Source: Acuticoccus sp. I52.16.1
GTDB taxonomy: Bacteria > Pseudomonadota > Alphaproteobacteria > Rhizobiales > Amorphaceae
Length of the DNA: 64,000 nt
Direction: 5' to 3'
Assembly (NCBI RefSeq): GCF_022865125.1
Contig: NZ_CP094828.1
Span: 4,271,219-4,335,218, forward strand
In this document: positions 1 through 8,522 of the stretch, in pieces
Numbering within the stretch: position 1 is the stretch's first letter
How the letters are laid out: every line of letters starts with the position of its first letter
The notes under the pieces: model-generated
Database searches by the model: none
Told to the model about the DNA's origin: nothing
Seen by the model: only the letters and a program-made list of their open reading frames with translations
Translations under genes and position numbers: made by a program

Positions 1-1054
1 TGCCGCCGCGCGCCGTCCCGTCGAGCTTGGTCATGACGAGGCCGGTGACGCCGACCGTCTTGCCGAAGATCTCTACCTGGTTCATCGCGTTCTGCCCGGT
101 GGTGGCGTCGAGCGTCAGCAGGACGGCATGCGGCGCGTCCGGATTGCGCCGCTTGATCACGCGAACGATCTTTTCCAGCTCGGCCATCAGCTCGGCGCGG
201 TTCTGCAGGCGGCCGGCGGTGTCGATCAAAAGGACGTCGGCATCGCTCGCGGCGTCGAGCGCCTCGTAGACGAGGCCGGCGGCGTCCGCCTTGGGAGCGC
301 CGGTGATGACCTTGGCGCCGGACCGCTCGCCCCAGATCTCGAGCTGCTCCACGGCGGCGGCACGGAAGGTGTCACCCGCGGCCATCACCACGCGCTTGCC
401 GGCCGCGGCCTGCTGGGCTGCGATCTTGCCGATGGTGGTGGTCTTGCCGGTCCCGTTGACGCCGACGACGAGGACCACGAACGGCGCCGCTCCGGTGATC
501 TCGAGCGGCCGGGCGAGGGGGGCGAGCACCTTCTCCACCTCGTCCGCCAGAACCTCCTGCAGCTCGTCCGCCTCGATCCCGCGGGCGTAGCGGCCGGTCG
601 ACAGCCGGTCCGTGATCGCCATCGCCGTGTCGACGCCGAGATCGGCCTCGATGAGGATGTCCTCGAGGTCCTGGAGCGAGGACGCGTCGAGCTTCTTCTT
701 GGTGAAGAGACTGGAGACCTGGTCGCCGAGCCGGTTGGACGAGCGGCCGAGCCCCTTGCGCAACCGCGAGAACCAGCCGCCCTTCGCCTCCTCGTCGGAC
801 GCCGGCGCGGAAACCGCAGCGGAAGCCGGGGTCGGAGCGGGGGCCGGCGCGGCGGCGGGTGGGGTGGGATCCTGCGCGCCGGCGGCCGGGACGCTCGCCG
901 CTTCGGCGGTCGCGCCGTCGTCCGGCGCGGCCGGCTGCGGCTCGGCGGGGGCCGGAGCGGCCGGGATCGGCGCCGGGTGCGTCTCGGCGGCCTCGGGCTT
1001 GGGCTCGGCCGACTTGCGGCGGCCGAAGCCCCAGAACGAACGACGCTCGCTCAT
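1..1054 (-). CDS. ftsY: Signal recognition particle receptor FtsY (C-terminus outside window)
   Basis: Docks ribosome-nascent chain-SRP complexes at the inner membrane. The visible 351 residues begin with an acidic, Ala/Pro-rich A region (about residues 1-105) of the kind that varies between species, followed by the NG GTPase domain. Visible motifs are the P-loop NGTGKTTT, DTFRAAAVEQL, the DTAGR box and TKLDGTARGG, where the window edge cuts the gene, so only a short C-terminal part is missing. The ATG at 1054 shares four bases (ATGA) with the stop of mtaB, so the two are translationally coupled. The family assignment is secure. Confidence 0.95.
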   Translation of the reverse strand, partial: MSERRSFWGFGRRKSAEPKPEAAETHPAPIPAAPAPAEPQPAAPDDGATAEAASVPAAGAQDPTPPAAAPAPAPTPASAAVSAPASDEEAKGGWFSRLRKGLGRSSNRLGDQVSSLFTKKKLDASSLQDLEDILIEADLGVDTAMAITDRLSTGRYARGIEADELQEVLADEVEKVLAPLARPLEITGAAPFVVLVVGVNGTGKTTTIGKIAAQQAAAGKRVVMAAGDTFRAAAVEQLEIWGERSGAKVITGAPKADAAGLVYEALDAASDADVLLIDTAGRLQNRAELMAELEKIVRVIKRRNPDAPHAVLLTLDATTGQNAMNQVEIFGKTVGVTGLVMTKLDGTARGG

Positions 1055-2322
1055 GCCGCTTCGGCCATCGCCGCGACGCGCAAGGTCCCGTCGACCACGT
1101 CCCGCACCCTGCCGCGCACGAAGCTGCCGGGGGCGACCTCATCCTCCACGCGCGTCGGCAGGTAGGTGGCGGTGCGCCCGCGCCCGTCGTCCTCGACCAG
1201 CACCTCGACTTCGGTGCCGAGCGTCGCGGCGAGGGTCCTCGCCATCGCCGCCTCCGCCGCCTCGCGCAGGCGCGCCGCCCGCTCCTTCACCACTTGGCGG
1301 GGGAGCTGGGGCATGCGCGCGGCCGGTGTCCCGGCGCGGGGCGAGAAGGGGAAGACGTGGACATGGGAGAGGCCGCAATCCTCGATGATGGCGAGGGTGT
1401 TCTCGAACATCGCCTCGGTCTCGGTCGGGAAGCCGGCGATGATGTCGGCTCCGAAGGTGGTCTCGGGGCGGCGGGCGCGCACGTCGGCGCAGAAGGCGAC
1501 CGCGTCGTGGCGCAGGTGGCGGCGCTTCATGCGCTTGAGGATCATGTCGTCGCCCGCCTGCAGCGAGAGGTGCAGATGCGGCATCAGGCGCGGCTCGGAG
1601 GCGAACACGTCGAGCAGGGCCGGGTCGGCCTCGATCGAATCGATGGACGACAGGCGCAGGCGCGGCAGGTCCGGCACCAGATCGAGGATCCGCGACACGA
1701 GGTCCCCCAGCTTCGGCGTGCCGGGAAGATCGGGCCCGTAGCTCGTCAGGTCGACGCCGGTGAGGACGACCTCGCGGTGCCCCGAGTCGACGAGGCGCTG
1801 CACCTGGTCGACCACGCGGCCCATCGGCACCGAGCGGGACGGGCCGCGGCCGTAGGGGATGATGCAGAAGGTGCAGCGGTGGTCGCACCCGTTCTGCACC
1901 TCGACGAAGGCGCGGGTGCGGGCCGCGAACGCGTCGACCATGTGCTCGGCGGTCTGCGCCAGCGCCATGACGTCGCTCACGACGACGCGTTCGTCGCGGT
2001 TGAGGCCCTGCCAGAACCCGGGCGAGACCTTTTCGCCGTTGCCGGCGACGTGGTCCACCTCGGCCATGGCGGCGAAGGTGCCGGGCTCGGTCTGCGCGGC
2101 GCAGCCGGTGGCGACGATGGTCGCGTTCGGGCGCTCGCGGCGGATCCGGCGGATGGTCTGGCGGGCCTGGCGTACGGCTTCGGCCGTCACCGCGCAGGTG
2201 TTGATCACGACGAGATCGTCATGGCCGGCGGCGCCGGCGAGCGCGCGCACGTTCTCGCTCTCGAGCGCATTGAGGCGGCAGCCGAAGGTCACGACGTCGA
2301 TAGGGGCGGGCTTTGTCTTCAC
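1051..2322 (-). CDS. mtaB: tRNA t6A37 methylthiotransferase MtaB
   Basis: Radical-SAM enzyme that adds a methylthio group to N6-threonylcarbamoyladenosine at tRNA position 37. The 423-residue protein has the N-terminal UPF0004 domain with its three cysteines (TFGCRLN, INTCAVT, ATGCAAQ) binding one cluster, the radical-SAM CxxxCxxC (NGCDHRCTFCIIPYGRG) binding the second, and a TRAM-like C-terminus (about 360-420). The TFGCRLN signature and length favour MtaB over MiaB. It lies directly upstream of ftsY with a 4-base overlap. The 113-base divergent gap to the GNAT gene should hold its promoter. Confidence 0.92.
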   Translation of the reverse strand: MKTKPAPIDVVTFGCRLNALESENVRALAGAAGHDDLVVINTCAVTAEAVRQARQTIRRIRRERPNATIVATGCAAQTEPGTFAAMAEVDHVAGNGEKVSPGFWQGLNRDERVVVSDVMALAQTAEHMVDAFAARTRAFVEVQNGCDHRCTFCIIPYGRGPSRSVPMGRVVDQVQRLVDSGHREVVLTGVDLTSYGPDLPGTPKLGDLVSRILDLVPDLPRLRLSSIDSIEADPALLDVFASEPRLMPHLHLSLQAGDDMILKRMKRRHLRHDAVAFCADVRARRPETTFGADIIAGFPTETEAMFENTLAIIEDCGLSHVHVFPFSPRAGTPAARMPQLPRQVVKERAARLREAAEAAMARTLAATLGTEVEVLVEDDGRGRTATYLPTRVEDEVAPGSFVRGRVRDVVDGTLRVAAMAEAA

Positions 2323-2435
2323 GGGGAAGATATGCGCCGGACCACGTGGCCTTGCAACCTGATGTGAGCGCGGGTCGGCTTTGCGGCACTACAAAATGAC
2401 TTGCGCCTCGCCCGATGTGACAGCACCATCGACCC

Positions 2436-2972
2436 ATGAGCACTGCGGCGATTGCTATACGAACTGCGAAAGCGACCGATGCGCCCGGCCTCGCCGAGGT
2501 GCACGACCAAGCGTGGCGCTTCGCCTATCGCGGGATTCTCCCCGGCGTCGAGCTGGAGCGGATGATCTCCCGCCGCGGCCCCACCTGGTGGCACAAGGCG
2601 ATCACCCGGCGCGTGCCCATCGTGGTGCTGGAGAATGGCGGGCTCGTGCGCGGGTACGTGACCTACGGCGGCAGCCGCGTGCGCACCTTGCCCTACCGTG
2701 CCGAGGTGTACGAGCTGTACGTCCAGCCCGAATATGCCGGACTCGGGTTCGGCCGGCGCCTGTTCCGCACGGTGCAGCAGCGCCTCGTCCGCCGCGGGCA
2801 CGACGCACTGGTCGTATGGTGCCTGGCCGACAACGATCCCGCCTGCCGCTTCTACGAGGCGATGGGCGGCCGCCCCGTCGCCGGAGCCGACGAAATGTTC
2901 CGCGACGTGAAGGTCGCGAAGGTCGCATACGGTTTCGACCAAGGGGTGCCCGATTCTGACAGTCTCGACTGA
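2436..2972 (+). CDS. GNAT family N-acetyltransferase
   Basis: A 178-residue single-domain acetyltransferase of unknown acceptor. The acetyl-CoA-binding motif A is visible as YVQPEYAGLGFGRRLF (about residues 94-109), followed by the ADNDPACRFYEAMGGRP segment typical of motif B. The N-terminus IRTAKATDAPGLAEVHDQAWR is a standard GNAT start. The ATG at 2436 is chosen because the motif begins right after it. Its 3' end overlaps the pyrophosphatase-like gene by 17 bases, so the two are probably one transcript. Confidence 0.85.
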   Translation: MSTAAIAIRTAKATDAPGLAEVHDQAWRFAYRGILPGVELERMISRRGPTWWHKAITRRVPIVVLENGGLVRGYVTYGGSRVRTLPYRAEVYELYVQPEYAGLGFGRRLFRTVQQRLVRRGHDALVVWCLADNDPACRFYEAMGGRPVAGADEMFRDVKVAKVAYGFDQGVPDSDSLD

Positions 2973-3510
2973 CGCCGCGTCCTTCGGCGATCTCCCTTTC
3001 GCGGTCGATCCGCCGCAGGACGTCAACGTCGTCGTCGTCGCCGCGACCGGCACGCTGCCGCTCAGCCTCGCCGTCGACGGTGCCGGCCGGCTGACCGTCG
3101 AACGGCTGTTCCACACCACCATGCGCTGCCCCGGCAACGTCGGTCTGATCCCGCAGACGCAGGGCGAGGACGGCCGGCCCGTCAGCGCGCTGGTGCTGGG
3201 CGAGCACGTCCTGGCGCCGGGGATCGTCCTGGGCGCGCGGCCGATCGGCGTCCTCTATGTGAGCGGCGCGGAAGGGGACGAGATGACGCTGTTGTGCGTC
3301 CCGGCTGCCCGGCTGACCAACCATTACAACAGCATCGTCAACTACAAGGACATGCCGCGCGCGGACCTGCGGGCGATCGCCAACTTCTTCGTCCACTACC
3401 GCGACGTGGAGGAGACGTCGCGGCCGCGCACCTCCGGCTGGGGCGACGTGTCCGAAGCCCACCGCGTCGTCACCGAGGCGGCGGCCCGTTGGATGAAGGC
3501 GACGCGCTGA
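2956..3510 (+). CDS. Inorganic pyrophosphatase-like protein with degenerate active site (probable pseudoenzyme)
   Basis: About 184 residues, the length of a family I soluble pyrophosphatase, and collinear with it by eye: ERLFHTTMRCPGNVGLIPQT, DGRPVSALVL, PGIVLGARPIGVL and NFFVHYRDVE match conserved blocks. Against E. coli Ppa numbering, K29, E31, Y51, Y55, D67, D70, D97, E98 and K104 appear replaced (by S, A, C, V, R, S, G, A, T), while R43, D65 and Y141 remain. Loss of most metal and phosphate ligands argues against hydrolysis. The similarity begins well before the first ATG (3121), so translation should start at CTG 2956 or ATT 2953, behind AAGGGG at 2941-2946. Function unknown. Confidence 0.7.
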   Translation: MTVSTDAASFGDLPFAVDPPQDVNVVVVAATGTLPLSLAVDGAGRLTVERLFHTTMRCPGNVGLIPQTQGEDGRPVSALVLGEHVLAPGIVLGARPIGVLYVSGAEGDEMTLLCVPAARLTNHYNSIVNYKDMPRADLRAIANFFVHYRDVEETSRPRTSGWGDVSEAHRVVTEAAARWMKATR

Positions 3511-3525
3511 AGCGCACCGCGCCGC

Positions 3526-3906
3526 TCAGTCCTCGGCGTCGTCGATCGCGTACATGTCGTCGTCGCTGAGGCCGAAGTGGTGGCCGATCTCGTGCACCAG
3601 GACGTGGCGCACCACGTCCTCCAGGCTGTCCTCGCCGGTCGCCTGGAAGGCCAGGATGGGCAGGCGGTAGAGCCAGATCCGGTTGGGCATCGCGCCGGTA
3701 TAATGGTCGACCGCGCCCTGGCTGAGGCCGAGCCCCTCGAAGAGGCCGAGGAGGTCGTCCGGGTGGTCGATCCCCATCTGCGCCAGCACCTCGGGCGTGG
3801 CCTCGTCGGCGACCCGCAGCTCGATGTCCCGCGTCATCGCGCGCACCTCGTCGGGAAGCGCCTCGTACTGCGCCCGGGCGAGGCGGGCGAAGGTGTCGGT
3901 ATCCAT
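3526..3906 (-). CDS. Zincin-like metallopeptidase family protein
   Basis: A 126-residue protein of the small bacterial metallopeptidase family (PF06262 type). The zinc site is visible near the C-terminus as HEIGHHFGLSDDD, which fits the HExxHxxGxxD pattern of minimal zincins. No signal peptide is seen, so it is probably cytoplasmic. The ATG at 3906 forms a TGATG overlap with the dsbB stop, so it is the last gene of the YqaA-dsbB-peptidase operon. The substrate is not known for the family. Confidence 0.85.
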   Translation of the reverse strand: MDTDTFARLARAQYEALPDEVRAMTRDIELRVADEATPEVLAQMGIDHPDDLLGLFEGLGLSQGAVDHYTGAMPNRIWLYRLPILAFQATGEDSLEDVVRHVLVHEIGHHFGLSDDDMYAIDDAED

Positions 3907-4427
3907 CAGCGGGCGGCGGGCACCGCCTCGTGGCGGGTGCCGAAGGTGGCCGAGAGGAGCAGGAGCACCGCCGCGGTGCCGGCGCTGAGGACGTTCCACC
4001 CCGCGAAGCTGAGGCCGAACAGGCGGCCCTGCACCTCGGTGCAGCTCACCACCACTTCCTGGTCCAACGCGCCCAGGAGGCCGCCCGGATTATCGAAGAT
4101 GTCGGCCCCGCCGGCGCCGCCGGCGCAGGTGCTCGGCCCCGGCCAGTAGCCCCATTCGGCGCCGGCATGGTAGACGCCGAGGCCCGCGCTCCAGGCGATC
4201 GCGGCCGCGGCCAGCAGGGTCAGCAACGTTGCGAGGCGCGGCAGCGGGCCGCGCAGCGCCAGCGCGGCGAGCGCCAGCGGAATGGCGAGATAGTAGCCGG
4301 TGCGCTGCTCGAGGCACAGCGGGCAAGGCTGGAAGCCCTGAAGCTGGAAGGTCCACACCGCCGCGATCGCCACGACCATGACGATCAGCGCCGCGAAGAC
4401 GAACGCCGAGGAGATGACCCGTCTCAT
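3906..4427 (-). CDS. dsbB: Disulfide bond formation protein B-like (DsbB)
   Basis: Inner-membrane quinone reductase that reoxidises a periplasmic DsbA-type thiol oxidase. The 173-residue protein has four hydrophobic segments, the first periplasmic pair as CPLC (about residues 35-38), and a second pair in the later loop (STC and VSCTEV), so all four redox cysteines are present. The ATG at 4427 overlaps the upstream YqaA gene by four bases. No dsbA is visible nearby, so the partner must be encoded elsewhere. Confidence 0.85.
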   Translation of the reverse strand: MRRVISSAFVFAALIVMVVAIAAVWTFQLQGFQPCPLCLEQRTGYYLAIPLALAALALRGPLPRLATLLTLLAAAAIAWSAGLGVYHAGAEWGYWPGPSTCAGGAGGADIFDNPGGLLGALDQEVVVSCTEVQGRLFGLSFAGWNVLSAGTAAVLLLLSATFGTRHEAVPAAR

Positions 4428-5002
4428 AGGAGCTTCACCGCAATCAGGCCCAGGACGGCCGCCGCGCCCACGAGCGCCAACACCAGCGCCAGCCGTTCCT
4501 CGATGAAGGCCCGGATCGGCGGCCCGAACACATAGAGCAGCCCCGCCACCATGAAGAAGCGGATGCCCCGCGCCAGCACGCTCGCCAGCAGGAACACCGG
4601 CAACGACAGCCCCGTCGCGCCCGACGCGATGGTGATCACCTTGTAGGGGAAGGGGGTGATCCCGGCGAGGAACACGATCCACGCCCCGTAGCGATTGAAG
4701 CGCTCGGTGAAGTCGGCGAACTTGTCGGCATACCCGTAGAAGGCGAGGATCGGCTGGGCCACCGTCTCGTACAGGAGCGAGCCGATGAGGTAGCCGGCCA
4801 TGCCCCCCACCACCGAGGCGACGGTACACAGCGCGGCGTAGAAGATCCACTTCGAGCGCTGCGATAGGACCATCGGCACCAGCAACAGGTCCGGCGGAAT
4901 CGGGAAGAACGAGCTTTCCGCGAACGAGACGCCGGCCAGCGCGGGGGTGGCGTGCCGGCTCGCGGCCAGCGCCATGGTCTTGTCGTAGAGCCTCTGGAGC
5001 AA
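4424..5002 (-). CDS. YqaA family (DedA/SNARE-associated-like) membrane protein
   Basis: A 192-residue integral membrane protein. The N-terminal stretch with FAESSFFPIPPDLLL is the YqaA/DedA signature (re-entrant helix with prolines), and several hydrophobic helices follow (about 45-70, 105-125, 130-155, 170-190). The start is a TTG at 5002, preceded by GAGG six bases upstream. DedA relatives are implicated in undecaprenyl-phosphate or lipid transport and membrane homeostasis; the exact role of YqaA proteins is unknown. It heads the operon with dsbB and the metallopeptidase. Confidence 0.82.
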   Translation of the reverse strand: MLQRLYDKTMALAASRHATPALAGVSFAESSFFPIPPDLLLVPMVLSQRSKWIFYAALCTVASVVGGMAGYLIGSLLYETVAQPILAFYGYADKFADFTERFNRYGAWIVFLAGITPFPYKVITIASGATGLSLPVFLLASVLARGIRFFMVAGLLYVFGPPIRAFIEERLALVLALVGAAAVLGLIAVKLL

Positions 5003-5009
5003 GGTCGCC

Positions 5010-5963
5010 TCAGCTGTAGTCGATATCCGGCCCGAGCGGGACGATTCCCGTCGGGTTTATCGATGGGTGGCTGGTATAATAATGCTGCTTGATGTGAAAA
5101 TGGTTTGTCGTGTCGCCGAACCCGTCCGCCGCATAGAGCGCTTTCAGGTATCGCCACAGGTTTGGATAGTCCACGATTCGCCGCACGTTGCACTTGAAGT
5201 GCCCGTGGTACACCGGATCGAACCGCACCAAGGTCGTGAAGAGCCGGATGTCGGCTTCCGTCAGGCGGTCGCCGACGAGGTAGTCCTTGCCCTCGAGCCG
5301 CCCCTCCAGCCAGTCGAGACTGGCGAAGAGCTCCGTCACCGCGGCCTCGTAGGCGCGCTGGTGGCCGGCGAAGCCCGCCTTGTAGACGCCGTTGTTCACC
5401 GTGTCGTAGATGCGCGCGTTCACCGCGTCGATCTCCTCGCGCAGCGCCTCGGGGCGGTAGTCGCCCGCCTCGGCGCCGGCCTCGTCGAACGCGCAGCCCA
5501 GCATGCGGATCACCTCCGCGGACTCGTTGTTGACGATCGTCCCGCGCTCCTTGTCCCACAGCACGGGGACGGTCACGCGGCCGGTATAGTCCGGATCGGC
5601 CGCCTGGTAGACCTCGCGCAGGAAGCGGGCGTGCTTGATCATGTCGGGGATGACGCCGGGCCCGTCCTCGAAGGTCCAGCCGTCCTCGCCCATGTGCCAG
5701 TGCACGACGGACAGTCCGACCATGTCCTCCAGTCCCTTGAGGCGGCGCATGATGAGCGCGCGATGGGCCCACGGGCAGGCCAGCGCGACGTAGAGGTGGA
5801 AGCGCCCCGGTTCGGCCTTGAAGCCTCCCTCGCCGGTGGGGCCGGCACGGCCGTCGGCGGTCACCCAGCTGCGGAAGTTCGATGCCTTGCGCTTGAACTC
5901 GCCGTCGCTGTCGGCAAAGCCCGGCGCCCCGGTGCGCCAGGTCCCATTCAGCATGTAGCCCAT
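5010..5963 (-). CDS. Glutathionyl-hydroquinone reductase (YqjG/Xi-class GST)
   Basis: Reduces glutathionyl-hydroquinones to hydroquinones with glutathione. The 317-residue length and the catalytic CPWAHR motif (Cys63) match the Xi class, which uses cysteine instead of the Ser/Tyr of ordinary GSTs. The GST C-terminal helical domain follows (about 170-290), and the end matches the family tail (HYYTSHPSINPTGIVPLGP). It lies seven bases before the YqaA start, so it may belong to the same transcript. Soluble, cytoplasmic. Confidence 0.9.
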   Translation of the reverse strand: MGYMLNGTWRTGAPGFADSDGEFKRKASNFRSWVTADGRAGPTGEGGFKAEPGRFHLYVALACPWAHRALIMRRLKGLEDMVGLSVVHWHMGEDGWTFEDGPGVIPDMIKHARFLREVYQAADPDYTGRVTVPVLWDKERGTIVNNESAEVIRMLGCAFDEAGAEAGDYRPEALREEIDAVNARIYDTVNNGVYKAGFAGHQRAYEAAVTELFASLDWLEGRLEGKDYLVGDRLTEADIRLFTTLVRFDPVYHGHFKCNVRRIVDYPNLWRYLKALYAADGFGDTTNHFHIKQHYYTSHPSINPTGIVPLGPDIDYS

Positions 5964-5975
5964 CGTCCGTCCCCT

Positions 5976-7325
5976 CTATCCGAGCCTGACCAGATGGAGC
6001 GGGTCGGACACCCCGGCCACCGTCGCGGCCGGAATGTTCGTCCCCCGGCGCCGAAAGCCCTGCTGGCGGGCGAGAGCGTAGGTCTCGGCGGTGGTGAGCG
6101 CCATGGTCCCGGCGGTCTTGTTGTGCTTTTCGAGCTTCGCGGCAAGGTTCACGGCGCTGCCGATGACGGTGAACTCCAGCCGCCGCTCGGTACCGACGGT
6201 GGCGGCGACCACCGGGCCGGCCACCACCGCGCCGTTGATCGGCAGCGCCCGGTGCCCGTCCGCGGCGAGATCGCCCGACCAGCGCTCGGCCACGTCGACC
6301 ACGGCGCCCAGCGCGGCCAGCGCGTCCGCCGCGGCGGTCGGCAGCGGGCTCACCGCACCGAAGGTCGCCATCACCCCGTCGCCCAGGAACTTGTCGATCA
6401 CCCCGCCGTGACGCTCGATGATGGGGATCACCAGGCTCTGATAACGGGTCAGGATGCGCACCGTCTCGGCCGGGGCGAGGGTGGCGGCCAAGGGGGTGAA
6501 ACCACGCAGGTCCAGCATCAGGATCGCCGCGTCCCGCGCCTCCGCGTCGCCCGCCATCGGCGCCGTGGCCCGGTCGGTGATCGCATCGGCGACGCCGGCC
6601 CCGAAGTAGCGCCGCATCTCGCGCGAGGCGGCCCCCTCCCGCACCGCCGTCAGAAGCGTGTAGCGCGCGCGGTAGAGCGTGGCGCCCAGCACCGCCGTCA
6701 CGGCGATGATGCTGATGAGCTTGTCGGCCTCCGCGCCGATCAGGATGCCGTCGCCCTTCATGTAGGCGACGAACGAGCGGGTGATCGCGTCCGGTCCCAT
6801 CTGCCAGATCGCCAGCGCCACGATGAGCGCCCAGCCGGCGAACGCCAGCACCCCCTGGGTGATGACGAAGCGCGGGTCGTACCGCAGCGCCCGCACCGCG
6901 ATGAAGATGAAGATGTGGGTGAAGGTCGGCACCCGCAGCGAGAACGAGGCGGGCTGGTTGTAGCTCATGTGGAACTGCCACAGCAGGGAGTAGAGCAGGA
7001 CGACGTCCGCCAGCATCGACAGGAGAAGGAACCACCCCGGCAGCCAGCCGCGGTAGGAGAGCACCAGGCGGACCATCGTGAAGATGAAGTAGCTGCCGAG
7101 CGCCCAGGGCACCGGCTCGTCCAGCATCGCCGCGTCGACCGGGCGCGGGGCCAGGAAATAGAGGACGGCGAAGGAGATCGTGAGGCCGAGCTGTACCCAG
7201 GAGATGGCCCGCTCGGAACGCAGCTCCTCCTGCTCCATCAGCGCGGCGATCCGCGGCGGCAGTCGCTCCATCTCGCTGGGCCGCAGCCCCAGGTGGGTGA
7301 AAAGGCTCGATCCGAGCGCGGACAT
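5976..7325 (-). CDS. Membrane-bound class III adenylate/guanylate cyclase
   Basis: A 449-residue protein with an N-terminal membrane module of about six helices (residues 40-225) and a C-terminal class III cyclase domain (about 265-445). Both metal aspartates are visible (MLDLRGFTPLA and KFLGDGVMATFG). The substrate-specifying pair looks like Lys (IDKFLGDG) and Thr (FTVIGSAVN), the combination found in many bacterial adenylate cyclases. In VNLAAKLEK the usual transition-state Arg is Lys. cAMP production is inferred. The start ATG is at 7325; a 143-base gap separates it from the methyltransferase stop. Confidence 0.87.
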   Translation of the reverse strand: MSALGSSLFTHLGLRPSEMERLPPRIAALMEQEELRSERAISWVQLGLTISFAVLYFLAPRPVDAAMLDEPVPWALGSYFIFTMVRLVLSYRGWLPGWFLLLSMLADVVLLYSLLWQFHMSYNQPASFSLRVPTFTHIFIFIAVRALRYDPRFVITQGVLAFAGWALIVALAIWQMGPDAITRSFVAYMKGDGILIGAEADKLISIIAVTAVLGATLYRARYTLLTAVREGAASREMRRYFGAGVADAITDRATAPMAGDAEARDAAILMLDLRGFTPLAATLAPAETVRILTRYQSLVIPIIERHGGVIDKFLGDGVMATFGAVSPLPTAAADALAALGAVVDVAERWSGDLAADGHRALPINGAVVAGPVVAATVGTERRLEFTVIGSAVNLAAKLEKHNKTAGTMALTTAETYALARQQGFRRRGTNIPAATVAGVSDPLHLVRLG

Positions 7326-7468
7326 GGCGCCGCCTCCGCTGGCTTTGGGGCCGTACTTCCTTCGGCCTATCAGGAGACGGTCAATTCACGATCGCGACAG
7401 GTTCGCGAAAGCGCGCCTGTGCCGCATGGCAGGGCGGGCGATCGCCGCGGCGTTCATGCCCCGACGGC

Positions 7469-8515
7469 TCAGACCAGGCGCGGGTTGCGCCAGCCCTGCA
7501 CCCCGTCGACCGTCACCTCGCGGGTCGGGACCGAGAGGATCGCCGGCCGCTCGACCTCCAGCGTCCAGCCGGCGGCGGCGAAGGTCTCCATCACCGCGCC
7601 TTCGATCTCGCGGCTGTGGGTGCCGATGACGACGTAGGCCGCGGTGCGCGTCAGCGCCTCGATGCCGGCGGCGACGAGGTCCCGCTCGCCGCCCTGGATG
7701 TCGATGTGGACGAGGTCGAACCGGCCGTGCTCGGCGGCGAGCGCGTCGAACGCGATCATCGGCAGCTCGGTGTAGCGGCCGGTCTCGATCGCGGCGGCGT
7801 AGGCGTCCGGGTCGGTGGAGAAGACCGGGGCGAGGCCCCAGGTATCCTCGCCCGCCTGCTGCTGCGGAAACGCCGCGGTGCCGGACTGCGCGTGGGCGAT
7901 GCCGTGGTGCAGCGTGAAGTCCTCGGCGGTGAAGCCGTTGGCCGCCAGCGTCTCCTCGGCGAGGCCGAAGTTGAAGCGGTCCCCCTCCACGCCGACGAGC
8001 CGCACCCGCTTGCCGGCGCGCCGTCCGACGACGCCGGTGATGTTCATCCAGCAGCCCCAGCCGCAGCCGAGCTCCAGCATGGTGAAGGTCTCGCCGGCGA
8101 GCTCGACGGCGCGGAGCGCGGCCGCGAACTCGGCCGTGTCGGCGTGCCAGTTGCTGGGGATCGGCGAGGCCTCGACCGGCGGGACCTGGGCGACGATGGC
8201 GCGGGGGATCACCTTCTCCGGCACCTTCACGCCGAAGGAGTTGACGCGCATCCCCTCCGCCGGGCCGCGCGCGGGGTCGACATGGCGCATCACCAGCGCC
8301 TCGCCGTCGAACACCTTGTTGTAGAACACGAACGGCGAGGGGGCGACCGGCGCCCCCAGCCTGCCCTGGAACTCGCCCGATTGCGCCAGGATGCCGACCA
8401 GCTCCGCCACCGAGGGGGTGGCGCGGAACTGCTCGACGACGCTCTCGTTCTCGGGCGGGCGCCCCAGCATCGCTTCGAAGACGCCGACGACGGCGTCGCG
8501 GTCCAGCACGGTCAT
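7469..8515 (-). CDS. FkbM-like SAM-dependent methyltransferase with N-terminal extra domain
   Basis: A 348-residue protein. Residues 1-60 (FEAMLGRPPENE, ELVGILAQSGEF) resemble the small helical domain often attached to glycosyltransferases and FkbM proteins. The SAM-binding motif I is MLELGCGWGCWMN (about 147-159). FDLVHIDIQGGERDLV is the FkbM signature, and HSREIEGAVMETF follows. FkbM proteins usually methylate a hydroxyl of a sugar or polyketide; the acceptor here is unknown. The stop of homospermidine synthase lies seven bases upstream of its ATG, so the two are probably co-transcribed. Confidence 0.8.
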   Translation of the reverse strand: MTVLDRDAVVGVFEAMLGRPPENESVVEQFRATPSVAELVGILAQSGEFQGRLGAPVAPSPFVFYNKVFDGEALVMRHVDPARGPAEGMRVNSFGVKVPEKVIPRAIVAQVPPVEASPIPSNWHADTAEFAAALRAVELAGETFTMLELGCGWGCWMNITGVVGRRAGKRVRLVGVEGDRFNFGLAEETLAANGFTAEDFTLHHGIAHAQSGTAAFPQQQAGEDTWGLAPVFSTDPDAYAAAIETGRYTELPMIAFDALAAEHGRFDLVHIDIQGGERDLVAAGIEALTRTAAYVVIGTHSREIEGAVMETFAAAGWTLEVERPAILSVPTREVTVDGVQGWRNPRLV

Positions 8516-8522
8516 CGCAGGC

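Noticed and set aside
5067-7637. An 856-codon plus-strand open frame
   Set aside because: Covers the hydroquinone reductase and cyclase genes in antisense; composition is that of a shadow frame.
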